From: Archaeoglobales archaeon
Lineage (GTDB): Archaea > Halobacteriota > Archaeoglobi > Archaeoglobales > Archaeoglobaceae
Assembly: GCA_030055525.1 (NCBI GenBank)
Contig: JASFYJ010000003.1
Coordinates: 142,446 to 206,445 of the forward strand
Length of the DNA: 64,000 nucleotides
Direction: 5' to 3'
The notes beneath the pieces are model-generated. The model did no database searches. It was not told where the DNA came from and saw only the letters and a list, made by a program, of their open reading frames with translations. The position numbers and the translations under genes are program-made. Each line of letters opens with the position of its first letter. Position 1 is the first letter of the stretch. Below are positions 34,422 through 43,032 of the stretch, in pieces.

Positions 34422-35546
34422 TTATATTATTACTCTTCTTAAATTTTTTTCTAACTCTCGGGCGCATTTTTCCCAAGTAAAATGCCTCTCTACCCTCTCT
34501 CTACCTTTCTTTCCCATTTTTTCAGCAACATCTGGATTATCTAAAACGTATTCTATGGCATTTGCAAATTCCCTTTCATCTCGGTTAGTTAAAATACCCG
34601 TCAAACCATCAAAAACTGACTCTCTAAGCCCCCCCTCTCTCACAGCTACCACTGGCGTCCCACATGCCATTGATTCTACCGCAGTTAATCCAAAAGGCTC
34701 CATTACGTGTGCTACAGCGGTTAATTTTGCTTTATTGTAAAGATATACCAATTCGCTGTCTTCGATGTTCTCCTTTATTTCTAATACAACTCCCAAATTT
34801 TCAGCAAGCCTTCTTAGATAACTCTTGATTTTCTCTGATCCGCTTCCAACTACAATCAACTTCGGTCTTTTTTGCTCTGGAATCAATCCTAAAGATCTTA
34901 AAACAAAATCGTGGGCCTTTATAGGGTGTATCACTCCAACCGATAAAATAAAATTCTCTTTTTCAGTTTCAACCCTTCTAAACTTCTTAATGTCAACGCC
35001 AAGATAATTGGTTATTGAGAAAATGCCATATATTTTATAAATGTATTCGCGAGTAAAGTCGGAGTTAGCTAAGACTAAATTTGCTCTTCTAACAGAATAC
35101 TTGTCAATATAACTATAAGGCAGATAAGCTAACTTTATAAAGAATTCGTTGGGCTCATATACCACCCGAACGGGTTCTTGACAATAATAAACCTTGGGAA
35201 TTTTCAGGAAAGGTATTATAGGAGAAGAAAAAAAATGGTGAACAAAAGCTACATCGTAATTCCCCTTATTTATTCTCTTCGAAAGCCTGTAAAGAGAAAG
35301 AATAGAGTAATTTCTCAAAAGAGAACGCATTCTTGCGAGATGAGCTGAGGGTTTCATATTTACGCATCTCAGAGTGTATGTTCTAATATCATTCTCTCTG
35401 AATTTTTCTAAGAAGTAATTTGAAATCGTAACCGTGTAGACGTCAATATCATGTCCTCTGGATTTCAAAGATGTGACCATCTCTAAAAAAGCTCTTTCCG
35501 CACCTCTTAATTGAATCAAATGACTTTGAACCGCAGCTATTTTCAT
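34422..35546 (-). CDS. GT4-family glycosyltransferase (intact)
   Basis: 374 residues. The N-terminal acceptor domain has IQLRGAERAFLEMVTSLKSR; the C-terminal donor domain has SVGVIHPIKAHDFVLRSLGL and the ExxxxxxxE site in MEPFGLTAVESMACGTPVVA. ENIEDSELVYLYNKA precedes it as usual. One of two clearly intact GT4 genes of the island (the other is at 43033). It stands alone with spacers on both sides; promoter on the minus strand upstream of 35546. Confidence 0.88.
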   Translation of the reverse strand: MKIAAVQSHLIQLRGAERAFLEMVTSLKSRGHDIDVYTVTISNYFLEKFRENDIRTYTLRCVNMKPSAHLARMRSLLRNYSILSLYRLSKRINKGNYDVAFVHHFFSSPIIPFLKIPKVYYCQEPVRVVYEPNEFFIKLAYLPYSYIDKYSVRRANLVLANSDFTREYIYKIYGIFSITNYLGVDIKKFRRVETEKENFILSVGVIHPIKAHDFVLRSLGLIPEQKRPKLIVVGSGSEKIKSYLRRLAENLGVVLEIKENIEDSELVYLYNKAKLTAVAHVMEPFGLTAVESMACGTPVVAVREGGLRESVFDGLTGILTNRDEREFANAIEYVLDNPDVAEKMGKKGRERVERHFTWEKCARELEKNLRRVII

Positions 35547-35821
35547 ATTTATTTGGTTTTGCCAAAAAATATTAATTTTTTGTTTTGAATAAAATCATAA
35601 TTTTTATATTTATTTCATATAAATTAAGCTCGACAAAAATCGTTTTAAAATCGTATTTAGAGTTAATGAAAAATTAACCGTTAACAAGAAGCGTAAATTC
35701 AACGAGTATCTTTAAAAAATTTTGTTAAATAAAAAACTTTTAGAGAAGGGGTAACTTTTCAGATGTTAAATGCCAAATTTTTATAGAATTGGTATTTGAG
35801 ACGTGTGCTTACGCAAAAACA

Positions 35822-36646
35822 CTAAAAGAAAAACAAGTCTTCATCTCCTTTATTCACAAGCTTAAACCTATAATCATCCCTTATCGAAAGAATGAGCTCG
35901 GGAATCTTCTTCTTGTCATCAGGCAAATGGTAGGCTGAGATTGCCATCTTTGGTTTGAATTTCCTTATTGTTTCCTTTGCACCCTTGATTATTTCTCTTT
36001 CGTAGCCTTCAGTATCGATTTTTATGAAATCAACTTTTTCGATATTGTTTTCTTCAACGAATTTGTCTATTGTTGTTGTTTTTACTTTCACACTTTTTTC
36101 ATACTTTTGCCATCTCAAAATCGTGTTATCTCTACTTTTTAGCAATGTAGAAACAGTTCCGAGCTCATTAGTCAAGAATAATTCAGCTTCTCCTTCAAAA
36201 GAAGATAAAGCCAAGCAAAAGGGCTCTATTTTTTCTTTATCCCAAATGTTTGCATGTTCTTTGAGAATTTCAAAAACATATGGATTTGGCTCGAAAGCGT
36301 AGATTTTCTTTGCCCCCTTTTGCAAAGCGTAATAAGAAAAGAAGCCGAAATGTGCTCCGACATCGAAAACGATGTCTCCTTGAGCAACATGGCATTCTGG
36401 AATAGAATACATCCCACCCATTATAAATGTTGCCTCAAGTGAGTAAGCTACTGCTTTTGGGAGCTTAAATTTCTTGCCTTTCCACTTCAGAATTTCTCCT
36501 TCCTTTAATTCAGCTTTGTAAAAACTCGGATAATTGTGTGCTAAGTAAAGCTTCAAACTCGTTTTACCACTCAAAACTTCAAAGAACTCCTTTACATAGC
36601 GATAGAAAAGCTTAGGATACTCTTTCTTCGGAATTCCATCGAGCAT
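35822..36646 (-). CDS. FkbM-family methyltransferase
   Basis: 274 residues. Residues 1-60 (MLDGIPKKEYPKLFYRYVKE ... YPSFYKAE) are an N-terminal module shared with the next gene. The SAM-binding domain begins near residue 90: DVGAHFGFFSYYALQKGAKK, AFEPNPYVFEIL, then VDFIKIDTEGYEREIIKGAK, the FkbM acidic motif. FkbM enzymes O-methylate sugars, so a role in finishing the surface glycan is likely. Confidence 0.88.
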   Translation of the reverse strand: MLDGIPKKEYPKLFYRYVKEFFEVLSGKTSLKLYLAHNYPSFYKAELKEGEILKWKGKKFKLPKAVAYSLEATFIMGGMYSIPECHVAQGDIVFDVGAHFGFFSYYALQKGAKKIYAFEPNPYVFEILKEHANIWDKEKIEPFCLALSSFEGEAELFLTNELGTVSTLLKSRDNTILRWQKYEKSVKVKTTTIDKFVEENNIEKVDFIKIDTEGYEREIIKGAKETIRKFKPKMAISAYHLPDDKKKIPELILSIRDDYRFKLVNKGDEDLFFF

Positions 36647-36705
36647 AAAATCTTTTAAAGCATTGGCATATAAAATTTTTTCAAAATCTTAATCAGAAGA
36701 ATTTT
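36475..36705 (-). repeat. Direct repeat, copy 1 (promoter plus 5' coding module)
   Basis: About 230 bp covering the 5' 57 codons of the FkbM gene and 59 bp upstream. It recurs at 37629-37859 at an offset of exactly 1154 bp. The upstream part is identical by eye apart from the edges; the coding part has a few changes. Confidence 0.85.
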
Positions 36706-37011
36706 TGCAGTTTTCCAAAAAACTCATGACATATTTTGATCGCATAGTTTTTTCGTATATTCATAGAGAAATGCTACTAGGAATTTTTCTGTTTAAAAAA
36801 TTAGCGGTTTTTTGAGCTTATTCTTTCTATTGAGCGTCTAGTCACTTTTATTTTACACTGGAAATTCAAAAAAAGCCTTAAAAATTTTTATAGGCTATTC
36901 TGGGGGTTTTGGACAAAAAAGGATGGACAAAAGAGCTTTAGATAGAAGTAGACTTTTCAATTGGAAAAATTCAGAGACTTTAAAGTTTTATGAAGCTGTC
37001 TTTGAAAAATA
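36706..37011 (+). other. Spacer of about 300 bp without a recognisable gene
   Basis: AT-rich sequence between the copy 1 promoter repeat and the 3' end of the second methyltransferase. Short frames on the plus strand have no RBS and no recognisable domain. It could be the remains of deleted sequence. Confidence 0.4.
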
Positions 37012-37800
37012 TCAAATTTTATTATTTTTGTATAAACAAATAGCAACAGCTCTAGCAGAAGGAGTTTTAAAATCATATTTTAGATTTAGGCAAGAATCAG
37101 CGCCGCATTGCTCCCATTCACAAATAGAAACTTTTTTCATATAAAAAATCTTGTCAAAAATTACAGGATTTTTATTCTCATTTTTTAATAGCTCGTCAAC
37201 AACAGGATTATAACCAACGGGAAGTGTTATCACTAGCAAACCATTTTCAGCTAATAGATCTTTTAAGTTAGATACAGCTCTAAATATTTTTCCTGGTTCT
37301 CGTGGTTTTTCATCCCAACCTACATGTTCTAAAGTAGAAATACTAAATATAAAATCAAATTTATCATTCAAGGAGAAATCGACAACGTCCTCATTTATCA
37401 CGTTTGGTGCTTTTTCATATTTGTCAACAATTACATGCTTGACATTAAAATAATGAGAAAAAACGTTTCCAATCTCTAATATTTTTAATTTTTTACTTAA
37501 ATATTCTAAATATAGATTGTATACAATTGGTATCTCTACAGCTCTCTCATTTTTCCATGTAGTATTGTAGCTATGATAAAAATATTTATACTTCTTGCCT
37601 TCAAAAATAAATTTACTTGGGAGGGATGCCCCCTCCCACTTCAAAACTTCCCCCTCTCTAAATTCAGCTTTGTAAAAACTTGGATAATTATATGCCAAAT
37701 AAAGCTTCAAACTCGTTTTCCCACTTAAAACTTCAAAGAACTCCTTTACATAGCGATAGAAAAGCTTAGGATACTCTTTCTTCGGAATTCCATCGAGCAT
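37012..37800 (-). CDS. SAM-dependent methyltransferase with the same N-terminal module
   Basis: 262 residues. Residues 1-57 nearly equal those of the FkbM gene (MLDGIPKKEYPKLFYRYVKE), then the sequence changes completely. The rest is a class I methyltransferase of a different family: KILEIGNVFSHYF (motif I-like, degenerate), FDFIFSISTLEHVGWDEKPR (motif IV), LLAENGLLVITLPVGYNP (motif VI). It probably modifies a sugar or lipid in the same pathway. Confidence 0.78.
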   Translation of the reverse strand: MLDGIPKKEYPKLFYRYVKEFFEVLSGKTSLKLYLAYNYPSFYKAEFREGEVLKWEGASLPSKFIFEGKKYKYFYHSYNTTWKNERAVEIPIVYNLYLEYLSKKLKILEIGNVFSHYFNVKHVIVDKYEKAPNVINEDVVDFSLNDKFDFIFSISTLEHVGWDEKPREPGKIFRAVSNLKDLLAENGLLVITLPVGYNPVVDELLKNENKNPVIFDKIFYMKKVSICEWEQCGADSCLNLKYDFKTPSARAVAICLYKNNKI

Positions 37801-37859
37801 AAAATCTTTTAAAGCATTGGCATATAAAATTTTTTCAAAATCTTAATCAGAAGAATTTT
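37629..37859 (-). repeat. Direct repeat, copy 2 (promoter plus 5' coding module)
   Basis: Second copy of the 230-bp repeat at 36475-36705. The minus-strand sequence contains a TATA-like TTTTATATG about 25 nt before the ATG in both copies, so the two methyltransferases are expressed from the same promoter sequence. Confidence 0.85.
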
Positions 37860-37872
37860 ACACAAGCTCAAT

Positions 37873-38277
37873 TTAGTCAGCGCCATGTATTCTCTTCTTG
37901 ACAAATTCAACGATTTCTTCTGCCATTTTAACCGCTTCTATTGCATAATCTCTCGAGTAGATTCTTGCGGGAATGCTATCTGGAATGCTGTTGGAATATC
38001 TCGTAGGAACATAATAGCTGTCTAATATCGCCCATTTTTTCGATTTATCAGCAAAAGATTCGTCGTATTTTGAGCATGCATGGCATAGCCTCTATCGAGT
38101 GTCCAACTACTATATCTTCTCCGTTGTGATACAGAAAAGCCTTAAGTGCCTTATCTCCGATTTGCTGAGCTAAAAAGGAATGTGATATCCTACTCTTTCC
38201 GCTAAATCTTTCACCCACTTCAGGTCTTCGATAGCCTGTTCAAGCCATCTTCTACCTTCTTTGAGAGAATCTCTCAT
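37873..38277 (-). pseudogene. HEPN protein with frameshifts (module E)
   Basis: The frame opens at the ATG at 38277 ([20 protein letters not shown]) and stops early after YHIPF. A shift restores [20 protein letters not shown] and GHSIE; a second shift restores SKKWAILDSYYVPTRYSNS and the usual HEPN ending to TAA at 37873. Two frameshifts mean no full-length product. The order is MNT then HEPN, reversed relative to module A. Confidence 0.82.
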
Positions 38278-38602
38278 AAAGAACTACCTCGTTTTCCAAT
38301 GCTTTCTTCAGAAAACTGCTATTATTCATTTTCTCAAATTCCTCTGGCGTGTAGCAAATTATGTCTGCATCAACGGGTAATGATAGCAAAGAGTATATTT
38401 CCCTAACCCTTTCTAAGAAATTCTTTTCTGTTCTCATTACGATCAAAACGTCAAGATCTGTGAACAAATCCGCTCTACTTGGATAAGAGCCAATCAAGCT
38501 GATTCTCTCTACTTTATCCCTCAGTTTTTCTACAATCACTTCAACTGACTTCTGCAGCAATTCAACATATCTCCGCCTTTCCTCATCGATTTTCTCTTGC
38601 AT
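38252..38602 (-). CDS. MNT-domain nucleotidyltransferase (module E)
   Basis: 116 residues. ISLIGSYPSRADLFTDLDVL is the site: GS, 9 residues, DLD, and no ARG stretch. DADIICYTPEEFEKMNNSSF is the C-terminal strand and helix. It overlaps the broken HEPN gene by 26 bp. Catalysis may be altered by the shorter spacer. Confidence 0.78.
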   Translation of the reverse strand: MQEKIDEERRRYVELLQKSVEVIVEKLRDKVERISLIGSYPSRADLFTDLDVLIVMRTEKNFLERVREIYSLLSLPVDADIICYTPEEFEKMNNSSFLKKALENEVVLYERFSQRR

Positions 38603-38652
38603 CCTAATTTTTCATTTTAGCAGAGCTAATAAAGCTTGGTTATCTTTTTACT

Positions 38653-38820
38653 TCAGTCTGGTTTTCCGCAAATATTCCCCATGTGATCCTTCTCCTTTTC
38701 TCTTCTGGTAGCTTTTTTCACGGAAGCATGTGCTTCATAAGTTATAGAAGCTATCACCGCCTCAGAACCTTGAATTGGGATCTAAGCCAGCCATGAGTTT
38801 CTTTTCAAGACTTCAGCCAT
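38653..38820 (-). pseudogene. Small degraded frame of unknown family
   Basis: A 55-codon frame opens MAEVLKRNSWLA, hits TAG, and continues with a coding-like stretch (AVIASITYEAHASVKKATRR, DHMGNICGKPD) to TGA. The family is not recognised. It fills most of the 320-bp gap between modules E and F. Confidence 0.35.
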
Positions 38821-38922
38821 TTTAAGTTTAAAAATCAAATTTATGGTAAGAATTCTTAGCTCTTGTCATGCGGGTATGAAAAGCAACGATAAGCTTAAAA
38901 ATTTCCTTGCGGATTCGTTTTA

Positions 38923-39408
38923 ATGGATGAGCCATATAAAAGCATACTCGAAAAACTCCTTGAAGCTTTAAAGGAGAAATACAACGATAGACTAATTTCT
39001 GTTGTTTTATTCGGCTCAGTAGCAAGAGGAGAAGCGAGGAGAGATAGCGACATTGATCTTCTTCTCGTGATCGAAGGATTGCCGAAGAGCAGATTAAAGA
39101 GACAGGAAGAGTTTTTGGAGGTTGAAAGCAATTTGGTCGAAATGATAGAAGCGTTAGAAGACTACACGATTGAAATCTCTCCAATTATGAAGACGCCTGA
39201 AGAAGTAGCAAAATACCCGCCAATACTGCTTGATATGGTTGAGGATGCGATAATACTGCACGATAGAAACGATTTCTTTAAAAATCTGATCGAAGATCTG
39301 CGAAAAAAGCTCGAAAAGCTCGGAGCGAAAAGAGTAAGAATGGGAAAAAGATGGTTCTGGATCCTAAAGCCTGATTACAAGTTTGGAGAGGTGATAAAGA
39401 TTGAATAA
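38923..39408 (+). CDS. MNT-domain nucleotidyltransferase (module F)
   Basis: 161 residues. VLFGSVARGEARRDSDIDLL is a full GSX10DXD site with ARG. The C-terminal half is longer than in the other modules (KNLIEDLRKKLEKLGAKRVR ... RWFWILKPDYKFGEVIKIE), typical of a different MNT subfamily. It overlaps the HEPN gene by 8 bp. The ATG lies close to a TATA-like element upstream. Confidence 0.85.
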   Translation: MDEPYKSILEKLLEALKEKYNDRLISVVLFGSVARGEARRDSDIDLLLVIEGLPKSRLKRQEEFLEVESNLVEMIEALEDYTIEISPIMKTPEEVAKYPPILLDMVEDAIILHDRNDFFKNLIEDLRKKLEKLGAKRVRMGKRWFWILKPDYKFGEVIKIE

Positions 39409-39825
39409 CATCTCTATGGCAAGATCCTATCTTCGCCAAGCTGAGGAAAGATTAAAGCATGCTAAAGAAGCTTTTGAAGATGGAAACTATCCCTACACGA
39501 TAAGAGAGTGTCAGGAAGCTGTAGAGCTCTCGCTTAAAGCTGCTTTGAGAATTGTCGGAATAGAACCACCAAAAATTCACGATGTCGGGCCATTGCTGAG
39601 AAAGAATTCGCATCTTTTCCCAGATTGGTTCAAACAGAATATAAATAGAATGGCTACAATTTCGAGAACGCTGAGAAGGGAAAGAGAAGTAGCATGTATG
39701 GTGACGAAGAACTCTTATTGACTCCTGAGGAAATTTAATGCGAAGATGATGCAAAAAATGCCCTGCTCGATTGTGAATTTGTGCTTCAGAACTGCAAAAA
39801 GCTTCTGGATTCTGTTTTGAGATGA
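39401..39825 (+). pseudogene. HEPN protein with a frameshift and a stop (module F)
   Basis: The frame MARSYLRQAEERLKHAKEAF and TIRECQEAVELSLKAALRIV is a normal HEPN start. After RTLRREREVA a one-base loss sends it to an early stop at 39719-39721. The other frame carries the expected continuation (MYGDEELLLTPEEI), then an in-frame TAA, then DDAKNALLDCEFVLQNCKKL to TGA at 39823-39825. Two lesions, so inactive. Confidence 0.83.
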
Positions 39826-39873
39826 TTCAAATTGGCAGAAAAACATATTAATGCACAGGCGAAATGTCTTCAA

Positions 39874-40266
39874 ATGAGAGGAGAAGCTAAAAGATGGTTC
39901 AGTGAAGCCCTCTGGGATTTAGAGACTGCGAAAATATTGCAGGAGAAGGGTAGATATAACTCTTCTGTTTTCTACGCACATCAAAGCGCTGAAAAGGCGG
40001 TGAAGGCTTTACTTTACTCTCTAAACGAAGTTCCTTGGGGACATAGTGTAAGAGAGCTCCTTGAAAGGTTTTTTGAGAGAATTGGAGAAAGGGAGGAAAA
40101 GATGTTAAGCTTCGCAAGAGAGCTCGATAGACATTATATAACATCGAGATACCCTGATTCCCTGCCTTCAGGAACTCCACATGAAGCTTATGATGAAGAA
40201 ACCGCAAGAAGAGCTGTTGAAATTGCAGAAAGTGTTGTTGAGTATGCAAGAAAGTTCATCAGATGA
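39874..40266 (+). CDS. HEPN-domain toxin-like protein, intact motif (module G)
   Basis: 130 residues from the ATG at 39874 (MRGEAKRWFSEALWDLETAK). FYAHQSAEKAVKALLYSLNE is the second helix pair. The active-site region is RELDRHYITSRYPDSLPSG: R-x4-H is complete, followed by the Tyr that MNT partners adenylylate in known systems. It overlaps the MNT gene by 23 bp. It is the only HEPN here with both a full reading frame and the complete RNase motif. Confidence 0.87.
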   Translation: MRGEAKRWFSEALWDLETAKILQEKGRYNSSVFYAHQSAEKAVKALLYSLNEVPWGHSVRELLERFFERIGEREEKMLSFARELDRHYITSRYPDSLPSGTPHEAYDEETARRAVEIAESVVEYARKFIR

Positions 40267-40663
40267 AATTCTTAGGGAAGCTGTGAATAAGCTCAAGAAA
40301 AGCTATAAAGTCCATGCTATAATTCTATTTGGTTCGAGAGCCAGAAAAGACCACAAGCCATGGAGCGATTACGATTTATTGATCATTGCAGATTTCAAAG
40401 AAAAATTTTTGGAAAGAATTGGCAAACTTCTCGAGCTTCTCCCTTCAAAGGTCGAACCGCATCCTTACACGCTAAGTGAGGCGATTGAAATGCTAAAAAG
40501 GGGGAATATAACGCTCGTTGACGCGTTAGAAGAAGGAGTTTTGCTTTACAGCGACGAAGAATTCGAGATCTTAAGGCAAATTTATAAAGAAATGGTAGAA
40601 AAAGGACTTAGAAGGAGCAAAGTTTCAATAATCCTGCCAGAATTCAAGGAAACAGATTCTTAA
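40244..40663 (+). CDS. MNT-domain nucleotidyltransferase antitoxin (module G)
   Basis: 139 residues from the ATG at 40244 (MQESSSDEILREAVNKLKKS). ILFGSRARKDHKPWSDYDLL is GSX10DXD. VEPHPYTLSEAIEMLKRGNI and LEEGVLLYSDEEFEI are the usual C-terminal parts. Presumed antitoxin of the intact HEPN upstream, coupled by overlap. Confidence 0.86.
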   Translation: MQESSSDEILREAVNKLKKSYKVHAIILFGSRARKDHKPWSDYDLLIIADFKEKFLERIGKLLELLPSKVEPHPYTLSEAIEMLKRGNITLVDALEEGVLLYSDEEFEILRQIYKEMVEKGLRRSKVSIILPEFKETDS

Positions 40664-40712
40664 AAGATCTAAGTTAAGATAGCTCAATTTATACCCAGAA
40701 AGATTTTTAACT

Positions 40713-40907
40713 TTGGAGAGAAAAGAAATTTCAATGAGTTTTGAAGCAGCAGAAATACTGAAGCGAAGAGCGGAATCTTTTTTAAAGAATGCAGAGGATC
40801 TGCTGAAGGATTTTGGGAAAGTTCTTGAAAAAGAGAAAGAAGTTATGGAGTTTATTGAAGCAAACATAAGCCATTTAGGAGCCGTTGAAGCTGAAGAAAT
40901 TTCTTGA
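40713..40907 (+). pseudogene. Internally deleted HEPN remnant (module H)
   Basis: About 64 residues: FEAAEILKRRAESFLKNAED is a HEPN first helix and VMEFIEANISHLGAVEAEEI resembles the helix before the active site of module B. The segment between (second helix, EQA motif) is missing, and the frame ends before the SRY region. It sits 6 bp before an intact MNT gene. Confidence 0.6.
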
Positions 40908-40913
40908 CGAGCT

Positions 40914-41255
40914 ATGTTCGAAACGAGCTTAGATCTGAAAAAGGCAAAAGAATACTTCGAAAACTTCATTTACTATGCAGAGAAAATTAAAAAAGCCGCT
41001 ATCGAAGTGCTGGGAAATGCAGAAATCTTTGTTTTCGGTTCTGTTGTTAAAGGCAAAGCTACAATGGCAAGCGACATAGATCTACTGATTGTTTCGAATC
41101 TATGTCCAAGGTTGATTACAGAAAGGGCAAAAAAGATTGTCGAAATTCTCAAAAAGGCGGAAATAGATTTTTTCGCTCCTTTTGAAATCCATCTGATAAA
41201 CGAGAGAGAGTTCGAGTGGTATAGAAAATTCATAAAGAAGCTTTTAAAAGTTTGA
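40914..41255 (+). CDS. MNT-domain nucleotidyltransferase (module H)
   Basis: 113 residues. FVFGSVVKGKATMASDIDLL is GSX10DXD. FFAPFEIHLINEREFEWYRK resembles the ending of modules B to D. Its HEPN partner is only a remnant, so it is an orphan. The following dehydratase gene starts 48 bp after the stop. Confidence 0.83.
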   Translation: MFETSLDLKKAKEYFENFIYYAEKIKKAAIEVLGNAEIFVFGSVVKGKATMASDIDLLIVSNLCPRLITERAKKIVEILKKAEIDFFAPFEIHLINEREFEWYRKFIKKLLKV

Positions 41256-41302
41256 ACTCGAAGCGCAACGCAAATTTTAAAAACAAGATTCATATTAAAT
41301 CC

Positions 41303-42532
41303 ATGAACTTTGAAAATCGGAGGGTTTTAATTACCGGTATAAGCGGTTTCGTTGGTTCTTATCTTGCAAGATACTTGCTAAATCAAGGAGCGGAAGTCTA
41401 TGGCATTTTAAGAAGAAGAGCAGACTGGTCTATTCCTCAGAATCTTGTTGAAAGAGGAATATATGGGGATTTGAAGCTAATAGATGGAGATTTGCTTGAC
41501 ATCTCCTCAATTGCTCGAGCTTTAGACGTATCACAGCCAGAAATCGTTTTTCACCTTGGCGCACAATCCTTTGTTCCTCAATCTTTCGTGAACCCTGTTG
41601 AGACGATGCAAACAAACTGCATCGGGACTCTGAATTTGCTTGAAGCAATAAGAATCAAAAACATAGACCCAGTTGTTGTTTTTGCGGGTTCAAGCGAGGA
41701 ATACGGGCTTGTCATCAGTTCTGAAAAGCAATATCAAAGAATAAAGTCTCAGGGCAAAACCATTCATCCTGAGCCCGAAAGAATTCCGGAGTTGCCAATA
41801 AAAGAGACGAATCCATTGAGACCGATGTCGCCATATGCGGTGAGCAAGGTATACGGAGATTTTCTTTTCAGGAATTACTATCACTCCTATGGCTTGAAGA
41901 CAATAGTTTCGAGGGCTTTCAACCACGAAGGAGCGGGAAGGGGAAAGATGTTTGTCACCGCCAACATAGCATTGCAAGTTATGAAGCTTCGATTTGGAGA
42001 AGTTGACAGAATAAGCATTGGAAACGTTAACGCATTTAGAGACTGGAGCCACGTAGAAGACATTGTCAAGGGCTATTGTTTGCTTGCCCTCAAAGGAAAA
42101 TATGGGGAAGTTTACAATCAAGGCTCTATGAGAACTAATTCTGTGCTTAGCTACATACTTCTTGTCTTAGAGATGGCTGGCTATACGATTGAGAGAATTG
42201 AAACCTTCAAAGGTGAAAAAAAGGTCGAGAAGCCAACTGAGATAAGCGATTCGGAGTTCTTTGGTGTGAAGTTCGAAAAAACTGTGATTGATGAGATGAT
42301 GCTTAAGGATGAAATCTACTTCGAGCTCGAAGACAAGGGAATCTTTGCCTTCACAGATAAGGGGAAAGTTGCCATAGAATTCGATGCAACTCGCTTCAGA
42401 CCAGCTGAAGTTCCAATTTTGCTTTCAGATACCAGAAAGGTTCAAGATTTGGGATTCAGGGCTGAACACAGCATTAAAGACATTATAAGAGACCAGCTGA
42501 ACTACTATCTCGATGCAAGAAGAAGGAATTAA
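41303..42532 (+). CDS. Extended SDR NAD(P)-dependent sugar epimerase/dehydratase (GDP-mannose 4,6-dehydratase-like)
   Basis: 409 residues from the ATG at 41303 (MNFENRRVLITGISGFVGSY); GxxGxxG is ITGISGFVG. The catalytic Tyr-Lys pair is in SPYAVSKVYG; the Ser/Glu site is AGSSEEYG. RADWSIPQNL and the NHEGAGRG loop point to the GDP-mannose dehydratase branch. It has an extra segment of about 60 residues near the C-terminus (TEISDSEFFGVKFEKTVIDE) not usual in the family. It supplies a deoxysugar nucleotide for the glycan. Confidence 0.85.
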   Translation: MNFENRRVLITGISGFVGSYLARYLLNQGAEVYGILRRRADWSIPQNLVERGIYGDLKLIDGDLLDISSIARALDVSQPEIVFHLGAQSFVPQSFVNPVETMQTNCIGTLNLLEAIRIKNIDPVVVFAGSSEEYGLVISSEKQYQRIKSQGKTIHPEPERIPELPIKETNPLRPMSPYAVSKVYGDFLFRNYYHSYGLKTIVSRAFNHEGAGRGKMFVTANIALQVMKLRFGEVDRISIGNVNAFRDWSHVEDIVKGYCLLALKGKYGEVYNQGSMRTNSVLSYILLVLEMAGYTIERIETFKGEKKVEKPTEISDSEFFGVKFEKTVIDEMMLKDEIYFELEDKGIFAFTDKGKVAIEFDATRFRPAEVPILLSDTRKVQDLGFRAEHSIKDIIRDQLNYYLDARRRN

Positions 42533-42844
42533 CTCAGAGCAGAATTCCCCCTCTAAAGCTTTTTTAACCGTCCCTATCTCATTCTTTTTCTTTTCGAACT
42601 CCTCCTCTGTGTAACAAAATACGTCAAGATGTTCTTTTTTGTCCCAAAACTCGTAGATAAAGCGAATTCTATCGAGAAAATGCATTCCCTTAAACTTTTC
42701 GCTTATCAGAATTAAATCGAAATCCGAAGTTTTTAAATAATCTCCTCCCACTCTGCTGCCGAAAAATATCGCTTTCAATTCCCCTATTTCTTTTCTTAGC
42801 TTTTCAACAAACGCCTTTATCTCTGCAATTCCCTCCTCACCCAT
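42425..42844 (-). CDS. MNT-domain nucleotidyltransferase with run-on C-terminus (module I)
   Basis: 139 residues, of which about 104 are MNT-like: IFFGSRVGGDYLKTSDFDLI is GSX10DXD and DVFCYTEEEFEKKKNEIGTV the ending. The last 35 codons read antisense through the 3' end of the dehydratase gene, so the original stop has been lost by recombination. It overlaps its HEPN fragment by 28 bp. Confidence 0.75.
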   Translation of the reverse strand: MGEEGIAEIKAFVEKLRKEIGELKAIFFGSRVGGDYLKTSDFDLILISEKFKGMHFLDRIRFIYEFWDKKEHLDVFCYTEEEFEKKKNEIGTVKKALEGEFCSELIPSSCIEIVVQLVSYNVFNAVFSPESQILNLSGI

Positions 42845-42999
42845 TCTACCACCTTCTTAGCATTTTCAAGCTTTCTCTTGGCGGTACTATCATCGTATAT
42901 CTCATAAGGGACTTCTTCAGCAACGTCAGGACATCTTGAGATTACAAAATCTGGCGTTAAATCTCGCAGTATTCCCAAGAACTCTTCTGTTTTAGCCAT
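42817..42999 (-). pseudogene. 5'-truncated HEPN remnant (module I)
   Basis: 60 residues that match only the C-terminal half of HEPN: LTPDFVISRCPDVAEEVPYE and YDDSTAKRKLENAKKVVEWV. The first helices and the toxin core are absent. The upstream sequence to the GT4 gene holds nothing. Confidence 0.7.
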
Positions 43000-43032
43000 T
43001 TACTCGCTTCTTCTATCACAAACTTAGTAGTC

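Noticed and set aside
36923..37144. Plus-strand open frame of 73 codons
   Set aside because: It runs antisense into the second methyltransferase, has no RBS and no recognisable domain.
38653..38820. Treating this frame as a functional small gene
   Set aside because: It has an internal TAG and no recognised family; kept only as a low-confidence remnant.
29494..42999. CRISPR array or insertion sequences in the accessory island
   Set aside because: No regularly spaced repeats, transposase frames or terminal inverted repeats were seen; the repeats present are gene duplications.
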